A stretch of 64,000 nucleotides of DNA. It comes from Oenanthe sinensis (Eukaryota > Streptophyta > Magnoliopsida > Apiales > Apiaceae). A program made the translations under genes and the position numbers. This document shows positions 38,725-49,733 of this stretch, one piece after another. The stretch is from contig CM053799.1 of assembly GCA_028671895.1 (NCBI GenBank), positions 46,439,455 to 46,503,454 on the forward strand, in the 5' to 3' direction. Within the stretch, counting starts at the first letter, position 1. Every line of letters begins with the position of its first letter. The notes under the pieces are model-generated. The model was not told the DNA's origin and did not search any database. It saw nothing but the letters and a program-made list of their open reading frames with translations.

Positions 38725-41700
38725 TTATCTACGAGATGCTGAAAATGGCTTCTGCTTAGTAGGTACATAGGCAAATTTGCTCAAATCTGTGGCTTCATTT
38801 GATCTACTGTAGGAAAATGTAAAGAGAAAGATAATGAAATATGGTTGGAAGCATTTGTAACTCAAATGGCAGGCATCAAGGAAAATTGACATATACCTTT
38901 TAGTACAGGTGTTCCGGATATCTTTTAGTGGAGCACGGAGACCACTTGGACGAGAACCCGACGTGTATCTGAATGATGATATCATTGAGGCAAATTTTTC
39001 TATGGATTTCTCTGCTATGCCAGAATACCGATCTATATGGGAAATGTTACATCCAAACTTATCTTGTTCATCCTTAGTCTCCACTGAATCCTCTCGATCG
39101 AAGATGCATGTACCTAAATGTTAGCATATTTTAATAAACTTGTACACTGGCATCATCACTTATTGCATGCAAATTACTTGACAACAATAATATTGTATTT
39201 GATAATAAAAATTTCCCCGCTTAATGCAATTTAAAATGCAATAGTTACAAATAATTAAATCGATAAACACATAAACAGCCTAGGGCTTTTAAGAGTTTTA
39301 TACCAAGATTGAGTATAAAAAGTAGTCCAGGGATGAATAAAAAGGCCATTTTTAGGATATAAAACATGTACCAAAAAACCTTCCAGTTAACTAGAGCGGT
39401 TTGAGTTAAATAAGTACGCATATCAAACTAAAGTTTGACCCACGATGCTTTTCAACTTAAAAAAAAACATTTCAACAGCTAATAGCGGAGGTTGATACAA
39501 ACTTCGGATGGGAAGAGATCCATTTGCCCGCAAGCATTTACGAGCCGATATTTCCTGTAGTAGAAAATGATATTAAATAATAATAGATAAATAAATACGT
39601 AGCTTTGTGACTTTGAAATTTTAAAAGCTATTATGAAAGAATACGGAAGATTGGGCAATATGCTCATTTTAAACAAAGACTTACTGTTTGAATATTCTCA
39701 TCAAGTTTTCGTTTAATATTTGTGCCTTTGTAATACGTATTGCCTGTATCATGAACGGTATTCTCACATGTACTAGTGGCAACGCCTTTTCCCTGGTCAT
39801 TTTCCTTTTCTACCTTATGCTTAAAGTAGGAGCTCCTTACTACCACCTTTTTGCTCTCTGCTCCTGTTTTGCACAGAGCTGCATTTTTAGCAGACTTGCA
39901 CTCATGCATTGGGGTTGTACTAGCTTGTGCAGTAGAATTACTGTCCCTGACAAATATCTCTCCATCCTTGTTTTCTGGACCATTTCCCTTAACACTCTTC
40001 TTCTGGAAGTAAGAGCTTCTCACAATCACATTTTTTGGCTCTACTCTCATTTTGCCCATAACTGTATCAGATTCCATGTGTCCTTGCTCGAATATTGTTT
40101 CACCCTCAAATTTGTCCAAGGCAGACTTATATTCACATTCATGTATGGTACTCACCGACCTAGCAGCAGGATCACTGACCTTGTATAAGAGTTGTCCATC
40201 CATGTTTTCTAGACCATTTCCCTTCACACTCTTTTTCTGGATGTAAGAGCTTCTAACAGTCACATTCTTTTGTTCAATTCTCGTTTTTCCCATAACTGTA
40301 TCTGTTTCCATGTGTTGTTTCCAGTCCTTATTAACCACCATACAGGGATATATAGAGGAGTGCCTGGGTTGATGGAGAAAAGAGCATTGCACACTTCTCA
40401 CATCATTCACTCTGTCATTTTTTCCTATTTAAAAACATTAAAAGAGATAAGTAATACGTTGCACAGAATCATTAAGCCATTTACAGGAAATGATCTCACC
40501 ATGAGCCAATTCCGAAGATAAGGATGACTTTGCAGCCACATCTTTCACCACCTGTTAAATGAAATCATTATTCTAAAATGAATTTCAAAAAAATCAATTA
40601 CATTAATATATATTACCATAGGTACTGCCTAACATACTTTTAGAAATAAGACTTTTTTGTATATATAACTTACAGAATCTTCTATAGTGCCAACATTCTC
40701 CGGTTCCCCAGAGTATGCCTGGGCTGGACTTGAGGAATCCATACTATAAGAAAAAGCAGTCTCGTTATTATCTTCGCCAGTGTGAAATTTACTTCTCATC
40801 TCTGGATGCTTGGATGTAATACGAGGGACCTGAAATTTTCTCTTTGCTTCAAGAGATGCATAACCTATAATGTTAAGGGAATTTAGGTAACAATTAGAAG
40901 TAACACTTCAGATATTTTAGAAGATCTTCATCAAATGCATTCCGTAAGCTTCATTGACCCATCACTTCACAGTTTGAAGAAATACCAAAACCACAGTTGC
41001 CACTGAAAGAAGTATAGAGTATAAACCAGCAAGCCAGTTGCACTAAATAGTGAAACTCATCAAAGCACATCAAATATTTACATCAGGTTCTTAATCACGA
41101 AAATAAAATAAAAACTTTAATCTTGGTTACTTGTGTTTAAAAATATTTCAAACGGAGTACATAACTATTACGAATTTCCCAAATGCAAAAAAATTAAAAA
41201 GTCATCAGAACAGAAAACATGCAGAAAACTAACAGAAGTTGGACCAAGTGGATACAAAAGTAATTAGTCAAAAGATTTTTCTGCACGGGCAAATTGATCT
41301 TTTTCCTTTCCCCTTCAAGCTTTGCATTGTTAGGTTGACTAGTTCCATCAAGCACTGACACAGCTGTAGCACACTTTCCCTGCTTCCAGAGAAAATAAAA
41401 TTATCAGTTGAATAAACGAGAGAGCATAAAAAACAAAGCACTGACAGATTTTACGAGAATAGAAGGTCTCTTAAGGCCAAAAAATGAGTGATATACTGAT
41501 ATCCCATCAGAATACCGATGAGGGAAAAGAGAATCTAAAGGTCACAACTCGCAATAGACAAGTTCTCTATTAGCGCAGCTTATGATGATACTTAATAATC
41601 ACTTTTCAATTATCCGACCATAAGGATGTGAAGATCATGTCAAAGTGTTATTGTATAATAATTTTTATGTAAATTTAAGTTGTAGAGTATTGGTTTTATA

Positions 41701-44700
41701 ACGATATTGTTTTCTTATATAATGTTAACGGTAAATATTGAATTTATATTTTGTGTTAAAAAATAATTGATCCACTAAATTATTTGAAAATTTACATATA
41801 TGCAATTCACATCCATATGGTTGGATTTTTAATAAAATCATAAAATTACTAAATAAATTACATTTTGGGCGTGACAATAGAAAAGTTTTCTAGAGTGACC
41901 TTAGAAACTCAATGCCCGATGGCCAAAACAATACATAAGCTAAGAAACATATTATATGGATGAGTAATAATAAAAGTTTTCGTGTCATAAAGATTATAGT
42001 GAATTTTATATAACATCGGTGATATGTTAGAGATTTAGAGATGACTATTATAAATAAATTATAGGAAAACAGCCCTCATGTAGAGATTTGTGACGCATCT
42101 CAATCAGAGATTTAGAGATATGAAATTATGAACAATGAAATCATAGAAAAGGTACAATTTTCATATAAGAATCAACAAAGCAAGAGACTGCCAACTAAAA
42201 TTCACTTATAGTATTTTGACTCTCATACTTTCTTGACTTGGCAATCGGATCGTTTCACGTATTTTAGTGTCGTGTATTTAAAACCTAAAACCAAACCCGA
42301 CACTAAATGAATCTGTGTACTTTCGTGTCATGTACTTTTCGTGTCGTATTTTTGTGTTTACTGAATAAATATATTAATTAAATTTTATCAAAAAAAGTTA
42401 TTAAAATATGTATATTACACATATATTTCATAATCCTATAAAAACTTGCAAATGTCTATATTATATATACATATATACTTTTTTATATAAATATATATTT
42501 TATTTCGTGTCGTGCCGTGTACGTATATGAAATCATGCCGTGTTCATATACGAAAGTATAGAACATAGCACGACACTAAATATGTTCGTATACTTTCATG
42601 TTCGTGTACCTAATTTTCAAATCCAAAAACTAAATTTTTGTGTCATGTTCGTGGTGTGTTTTCATGTCGTGTACCAAATTGTCAGGTCTACTTTTAAGCA
42701 TCTTGATAATTAATTAATTAATTACCAAGAATCAGCATCATTCTTCTAATTACACTTCCATTGGTAGAGTTCCAAAGTCAAATAAGGGGTCAAGGGAATG
42801 ATTGCATACTACAGAGGAAAAGTTTTTAGATACATTATCTGAAATATAGAGAAGCAAAGGTTTTAGGACACATTTATAAACAGAGAAGCAAAGGTTTTTG
42901 GACACATTTATAAACTAAAATTTAGAGTGATAATTTTGGGGTGGTGGGGTTAAAGTACCTTAAATGGCATTTTAGTAAAAGGATCAAGCTCGCCTGTTGC
43001 AATGCCCTTAGCTGTATGCTGAGATATCGATGTGCACATGGTTGAGGAATAACGCCAACACTTAAAGATTAGTATTATTATTAACAAAAGATTATATATA
43101 TAACCAGATAATCTATAAAGACATTTAAGATTTAGGCCGGCAAGATAGATGTCTTTTAAGGATATGGGCCTAAGAAATCCGTGTCATCCCCATCATTGTC
43201 AGAGATGTCAGATAAATATACAATATCTTCTTTGATCAGGTCGTAAACTCTTTGATGTTGGAATGTTAGTAGTGCTTTCCTGAACGATTCTTCATACAGA
43301 GGAGGAACTGCAACATTACTATACTTCAGATGCTTAATTACCTGGATTTCATAGCATATATAGAATCATTTAGGATACAGTAGTACATTATAAGACTTAG
43401 CAAACAACAGAAAGAAAATATCCACTGAACTAACGAGGTTAAGATGGTGCCAAAATAAACAAAATGTCACTATCTTCTCAACATCAGTTTTTTTTACACA
43501 ATTTGCTAATGTATGTACAAGTGATTTATCAATAACACTTACCTTGCCATAGCTTTTGAATTTCGTGATAAGAGCATGGGCCTTTTTCAGGCCCATTCCA
43601 GGCAAAGACTGCAAATAGTCACAACCGCCCAAAATGCACATCTCTAGAAACATCTGCTTGGTGAAACCTGTAAGATTTAGATCCTTGTTCTGTTGTAGAA
43701 GGGAAGACTGAAACTCAACACCTTGTCCAAACTTGTCCATCTTGTAGATGATCTGGATTTACAACAATATTAGAGTTTCTCACATATAATACAAAGATAA
43801 ATAAGTAACCTTTTGCTAAGCATGCATTATAACAGACACAAATTAAAATATCAAAGAGATGCTAAAAAGTACATAGCCCATAAAAGACATACTCTCGGAC
43901 AACCAAATGGTATCAAATCTGAGTCCTCAGTTATGACTGCATCAACCAGTTCGCTGACAGCCAAAAAGGTCATTTGGGCATCTGCCTCGTAAGGAGCGAC
44001 AACATAAGCAACATTCTCCTGTTTTAAGACCTTCCAAACAAAGATGCACACAAGAATTGCCACATATCAATGGGATGAAACAGAAATCACCTTAAAAACT
44101 TTGAGTTTGACTTGTGATGAGCCTCTACAAAATCTTACAATATAAACTTAACATCACATTAGCACAGAACAGTGGAACACAATTATATCGTAAAACTCAT
44201 ACAATACCTGAATAAGATCATATGCAATAGAGGGTGTAATATCAACAGCTTTTGAATAGCACTCATAGGCAGCAGATCGATTTCCACTTGATTCATGCTC
44301 AATTGCGCGTGCAAAATTTTCATTTCTTGTCCTGTGATCAGCTAATCTAATTATATTTTCTTTAAATAACATAATATTTGTGATGAATAATCACATGAAA
44401 TCGTTGAAATGAAAACTATCCACAACTACAACAGATAAAATTGAGCAAAGCTATTAATTTTGAAATAATGACAAAAGATTTATAAAAAAACCAACTCAAC
44501 TAGTGCCTCAAAATACATTTCCCCGCAGATCTGACATTTTGGAATTTATGATACCACGTGACAAAATTCTCAAACATGCATGTCTGTCTAGATGCAGAAA
44601 ATTAGTGCAACACTGCAACCCAAGGACGAATTCAGCAAATGACAGAGCAGGGAGATTACAATGATGGAGATAGAGCTTGTGTAATTTTATAGGTACACAA

Positions 44701-45985
44701 AACTTCTAGCAGTCTTAAACTCTTATTATTAGAGAATGTTTGGACCAACACAGCTAATCATATTATGCTGAGAAACAATACTAGCATGGCAGTATATCTT
44801 TTGAGCATCTGGGCATCCTTTCATGACATTTTAACTATTTCTACCATCTGCATAACTGCATTCAATACCGCTAGCACTCTTATAATAAATCATATATGTA
44901 CAGTGTAGCAACCTACCACTTTATTCTATGCAAAATGAATTTAGGTGGTAGGATCCAAACTAGCACTTGTCTTTACTAAACAGAAAAACCACGAAATGTA
45001 TATCTGTCCAATTCCCAGCAGATCAAATCTTTAACAAGTGAAATTTGGATACCTTGCTCGCTTGTTCTCTTGCTCACTCTTCATTGGTAGATGACCTCCG
45101 TCGAATACAAGAATTGGTTTAATACCATGATGCCGCAACATATTCACTCTGTGCATGCAATAGCCAATATGCCTGTAATTTCAAGCAAAATTTACAACCA
45201 CAAATTACATTCCATTCAAATCAATTTTGTAAGGAAAATAAAGCTATTAGTCTCTAACCCAAACTCAATCATACACCAGAACAATGTGAAAAAATCTTTA
45301 AAAAATTACAGTTCACTGTGAACTTATTATGAACATCACAATCTAATAAGGTAAAGGGACAACTTTTTTTTTGGTAGTTGATATATTTTAAGTATAGGGG
45401 AAGGGGAGGGAAGAATCGAACTATAGATCTCAGCAATAGGACCACCTTTGCCACCGGTCGGGTACCTTGATCTTCCAATGGGACAAATTTACTGTGCCCT
45501 AAATCAAAATCCAAAAGTACCTTATACAAAAACTAGCCTTTACATTACTTCATTCTTTCTACCAAAATTCAATTAAAATTAGTACAATCCCCAATCACAA
45601 AAATGCAGTGCAGTGAGCAATTTTCAAACATTATAAAAAACGTAAAAACTTTTTAAAACCCTTATCAAGAAACGCAATAATCAATCAGCAATGACTAAAA
45701 TAAGCCAAACCCATTATTCCTCTACCTAATAAAAGCCTAATACAAAAACAAAACACCTTAAATTACAAAATTATACATACACAACCATCTGGGTACATTA
45801 CATATACCCAAGAAAAAAGAGTACTTGGTAGTGGGGTGGCCTAAACAAAGATCTTTGCTACAAGAAAGTGCCCCTTTGTGAAGCCAAGAATAAGTGTCAA
45901 CAGCAACACAACACCCCTCTAAATCCTTAATATGTATAGGCACCATTATTGATTTTAACAGAGGTAAAAGCCCTTGTATCCCCAT
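38725..45985 (-). CDS. EXO1: Exonuclease 1 (Rad2/XPG family 5'-3' exonuclease/flap nuclease)
   Basis: Nuclear 5'-3' nuclease of mismatch repair, end resection and meiotic recombination. Exons (minus): 45985-45825, 45172-45053, 44331-44208, 44030-43893, 43752-43543, 43341-43166, 43031-42959, 41382-41256, 40864-40674, 40551-40500, 40424-39685, 39554-39503, 39113-38897, 38806-38725; 820 aa, phases consistent. XPG-N: MGIQGLLPLLKSI, VAVDTYSWLHKG, LVFDGG. XPG-I: VAPYEADAQM and ITEDSDLIPFGC, then GGCDYLQSLPGMGLKKAH (helix-hairpin-helix). All expected metal-binding Asp/Glu are present, so it should be active. The tail (from ~340) is low in conservation and has three RSSY(I/F) modules. Intron 6 is AT-AC (U12 type); intron 8 may be U12 GT-AG. 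The tail exons 12-14 rest on splice sites and phase more than on similarity and are less certain. Confidence 0.93.
39780..40315 (-). repeat. EXO1: tandem peptide modules inside EXO1 exon 11
   Basis: Two nearly matching modules of about 75-78 residues, each starting HME(T/S)DTVMGK and containing VRSSY(I/F)QKKSVKGNG, are followed by a third, more diverged module with VVVRSSYFKHK. The arginines of the core motif are residues ~515, 593 and 654 (nt 40254, 40020, 39837). The DNA reads as an in-frame tandem duplication. Confidence 0.85.
42234..42689. mobile_element. probable MITE rich in GTGTCGTGTA motifs in EXO1 intron 7
   Basis: The left end GACTTGGCAATCGGATCG resembles the reverse complement of the right end (GACCTGACAATTTGGTAC). 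The interior repeats CGTGTCGTGTA, TTCGTGTCATG and inverted ACGACAC forms. Similar TIRs occur on hAT-like plant MITEs. Boundaries are approximate. Confidence 0.5.
43032..43165 (-). other. EXO1: AT-AC U12-type intron (EXO1 intron 6)
   Basis: On the minus strand exon 6 ends GGCCC and the intron starts ATATCCTTAA, matching the minor-spliceosome donor RTATCCTTT. A branch-site match TTCCTCAAC lies at 43049-43041 and the intron ends GCAC at 43032. Joining yields Gly-Pro-Ser-Ile-Ser-Gln-His, as in other plant EXO1 proteins. No GT-AG pair gives an open frame here. The intron is 134 nt. Confidence 0.88.
45363..45479 (-). mobile_element. tRNA-derived SINE in EXO1 intron 1
   Basis: On the minus strand the element starts near GGTACCCGACCGGTGGC, has an A-box-like GTGGCAAAGGTGG (45454-45442) and a B-box-like GTTCGATTC (45421-45413), and ends in an A-run. 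A 7-bp direct repeat GGGACAA flanks it (45356-45362 and 45480-45486), as expected for LINE-assisted insertion. It is ~117 bp and lies in the sense orientation of EXO1. Confidence 0.82.
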
Positions 45986-47233
45986 TTTGTTTATCTGGGT
46001 TCTTGAAATTGAAGCTAAATCAAAATGGGACTTAGCTATGATGCCCTAGGTTTATATCATCGGCGCATTTTAGTGTGTATTATGGCGGGAAAGATTGGTA
46101 AATTAGGCTCTAATGTATTTGCCCGAGAATTGCAATAAATATATTTGATTTAATAAATTTTAAATTATTAATTATAATTAATTTATAATATTAATTATTT
46201 ATTTATTTTAACATATTTTTATATTATTGATTTATTTCATATTAAATATTCATATTTAATTATTTAAATAGAAATGATTACTCATACCCACCTCCACTTT
46301 GGATATCAAAAACTCATGTTTCGTGAGTTTGAGATATGAGTTTCATATCATCTTTTTTCTCAATCAAACATTTGAATGGACGAAACACATATATGATTTC
46401 ATAATGAGTTCAACAAAACAACCCTAAGTGATTTGAGAGGGGTGATTTTAAATTTTTGGGTTTCTTTTAGATATTACTAGAGAAATGAGAAATGTGATTT
46501 ATACTGCAAATTAATTACAAGTTTCATTATCAAATCTTTTCAAAAATATTATTTTTATATTATATCTCAAAATATGTATAAAACAAAAAAATTACTAAAC
46601 TTAATAATCAAATTTTTCTGACAGCACTTTTTCCACCGCACCTTTTTTCACAGTACAACAGTTTTAAATAGGCAAATAGAGCTTTTGCACATTTTCGTTA
46701 ATCGATGTGCAATCTCAAACGGAGTCTATTTCTTCCACATTCTAGTTTCGACTCTCATAATTTATTAAAATAAATATCAAAATTTTTTAGTTCGTGTAAT
46801 ATATTTGCTTGAGATATATAAATTTTACATATTATAAAATTATCTAACTTAATGTCATCTTATAAGATAAAATTAAGATATATTTATGTACGTTTAATAA
46901 ATATAAATTTTATAATATAATTTATTCTAACATTGACAAGAAAAGAGTATCAAATAATACAAATTTGTATGATTGTCTGTTATAAAAAATAAAAATCAAT
47001 GATTATTCGCGATTAATCACTAACTATTCGTTGTTTAGTGACTCTCCGAAATGATTTTGCATTAATCGGAAAATTTTTTTTTGTAAAAATCAATCAAAAA
47101 TTAGATAAATATGTCAAAAATCGTAATTAATGAGTCAAAATTTTACATATATATATATGTATAAATTATTTTGAAATAAAATTAATTATTTTTCAACTCC
47201 AACTGCATCATTGCACAGAGACTAAAGTGGTGT
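45986..47233. other. EXO1 promoter side and AT-rich spacer
   Basis: Divergent upstream region of EXO1 up to the Ty3 element. Apart from the E2F-type site, I see no gene or defined repeat. Confidence 0.45.
46085..46092 (-). promoter_or_regulatory. E2F-type site upstream of EXO1
   Basis: Reads TTTCCCGC on the EXO1 strand, a perfect match to the E2F consensus TTTSSCGC, 100 bp before the ATG. E2F sites are typical of S-phase and DNA-repair gene promoters in plants. Confidence 0.6.
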
Positions 47234-47581
47234 TGTAACACCCCCTTCCCAAAATGAGATGAGGGGATACTTCCAAACCACAAACCTGTATAAAGAGTAT
47301 TAAAATTCACCTTATAATAAATAAATAGGTCCAACAATGTCTCCCAAAATAATATTAAAACCTCCAAAACAATTCAAAATGATAAATACAAATAAATCTA
47401 AAATCTCTAATAATGAAAATGACTGAAATAATCTGAGAAGTTCAAATGTCCTAATAAATGGAAATAAGGGAGCTCTCCATCACACAGCCCAAGATCCCCC
47501 TAAGTACTTGCCAGAAGAAAGAATACGGCATGAGCCAAATGCCCAGTACGGATTGGAATACAGTTTATAAAACAAGAAGCA

Positions 47582-47632
<51 letters not shown>

Positions 47633-49143
47633 GACATTAATAAATAAATATTAATTTTTTTTAAAAAACAAGGCTGAAGCAAAAAGGGGTTAGGATATTT
47701 CATACCGATACAGAACAGATAACAGATACACACATCATAGGGTACCTAATGCGTGCAACAAACCGGACAACGTGTACGGCATATACAACGTCACCGTCAA
47801 ATAACAAATCACAAATCAAATCAGACTCTGGGTGCACCCACGTATCCTCAAACAAATATCAAAATGGCCAAAGCTCACCACCTGAGCTAACAGAAGGATA
47901 CGCCGTGACTAATCACACTGCCATGGAAGTGTCATGCCACTGGTGCCGCAATGATATGGCTGTAGTACCCCTACAGCTGGTTAAATCGGTATACCCTATA
48001 TCACTCTAAGGGTTCAAATAAAATAATTTTCACAATTTTAAAATCACCTGAACAGATTAGATATGTATCATACATAAATTTTGATAATCGCGAAAACAAA
48101 TATTTAAATTTTCGAAACAGACTTTAAAATAATTTTTGGAAGATCAAAACAATTAAAACGAATAATAACGGAAAGAACAGATTACGAACGAAACGAATTA
48201 AATATAACTAATCCTAAAAAAAGAGTAGCGCTGAAGAGAAAGGGGACGAAATCCGTACCTTAAATACAGCAACCTCGAATACTAACAAAATCCGTAAACG
48301 ATCCGCTAGACACCCAACTCCCGATCTAATTACAAAATTATAACTTATGATTAATACACATTATTTATTATTATATAAAGTCTTATGAAGCAAATATACG
48401 TGTTATATATTATTATATAATTAACATATAATATAAATCTATATAAATCTTAGTATTAGCCAGTAAATCCTAGACACCATGGTTTTAATGGTCCACGACC
48501 AAACAGAATATCACATGATGATCTCACATGTCACCTGACTAGTAAATTAATAAAACTTTATGTTATTCATGCACTCAAGCTCCCCCGTATATATACGAAT
48601 AACCAAATCTTGATTACAAGTCAAGTCACCAGCGGGGTCATGAACATACATCCAAAGCATATAAATTATAATTTATGTACACCATGATTTTAATAGTATT
48701 AAACGTATATGCTATAACAGATGGCATAAACTAGTTTTTTACTCCTTGACCAAAAATCACATAAACATATTTATAAAATATACCTGCTCTTCCTCAAGTG
48801 AAAACTTGAACTGACGAATTGAAATTACTCAAACGGCGTCTTTGTATTCTGCAATTCTATAAAGCCGCACTCTCTCTTTCACCTCCTTTACAGCCTCTCA
48901 CTTGTAGGGTTTTTAATAAAACGTGTATTACACCTAATATATATATATAGAGGGATTTTGGACTTATTATCCTATTTTTAATCTAATTATCAATAAATTA
49001 CAAATTCTATTTCTAATCAAATTCTTATAATTAAATATTATTCTAATTTCAAGTTATTACTCTAAATATTATCCTATTTCTAATTCTAATTTTATTCTAA
49101 TTAATTAATACCTTATTATTATTAAATAATTACGGATATTACA
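47234..49143 (-). repeat. 3' LTR of chromovirus (left copy)
   Basis: 1910 bp. It contains an AT microsatellite of ~45 bp (47583-47629), much longer than in the other LTR. On the minus strand it starts TGTAATATCCGT and ends GGGGGTGTTACA. Confidence 0.94.
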
Positions 49144-49149
49144 TATATA

Positions 49150-49164
49150 CCCCCTTAAAAAGGA
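49150..49164 (-). other. polypurine tract
   Basis: The minus-strand tract around AAAAAGGGGG-like purines lies seven bases before the 3' LTR and overlaps the end of the coding frame, the usual position for plus-strand priming. Confidence 0.7.
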
Positions 49165-49733
49165 TTCCGTCCCCGGAATCTAACGAAACTAAAACTCATA
49201 CCTGAATCAAATAAATGCGGATATTTCTCACTGATAGATTCTTCTAACTCCCAAGTAGCCTCTCTCTCAGAATGGTTCTTCCACAAAACTTTAACAAACA
49301 GAATAGTTCTCTTCCTCATAATTCGTTCCTCTCGAGCTAAGATAGCTTCAGCTTCTTCCTCACAAGAAAGATCTTCCCTAATTTTATGTAACGGATATTG
49401 AACTACGTGTAACGGATGATACTTGTAGCCTCTTAGAACAGACACATGGAACACATTATGCACATGAGATAACTGTGGTGGCAATGCTACTCTATAAGCA
49501 ACTTCCCCCACTCTCTCTATAACATCAAAAGGACCAACATATCTTGGACTAAGCTTCCCTTTCATACCAAAACGTTTAACACCCTTCCAAGGAGACACCT
49601 TCAAAAACACATGATCACCAGGCTCAAATCCACCAAATTTTCTCTTTTGATCTGCATAGCTCTTTTGACGCGATTGAGCTTCCTTTAAGTTTTCTTTAGC
49701 CTGTTCTACCTTTTCGTTAGTTACCCGAATCAA
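49155..49733 (-). pseudogene. continuation of gag-pol after amber codon (integrase C-terminus, chromodomain-like)
   Basis: In frame with the upstream polyprotein and separated from it only by one TAG. About 192 residues: coiled region QAKENLKEAQSRQKSYAD, the integrase GPF/GPY-type stretch (FLKVSPWKGVKRFGMKGK, LSPRYVGPFDVIERVG) and a terminal chromodomain-like VLWKNHSEREATWELE. There is no own ATG at the start, so it would only be made by readthrough, or not at all. The TAA stop overlaps the polypurine tract. Confidence 0.88.

Noticed and set aside
44332..45052. EXO1 intron 2 as U12-type because its donor is GTATCC
   Set aside because: No TTCCTTAAC-like branch site near the acceptor; the end looks U2-type (CTGAT before CACAG).
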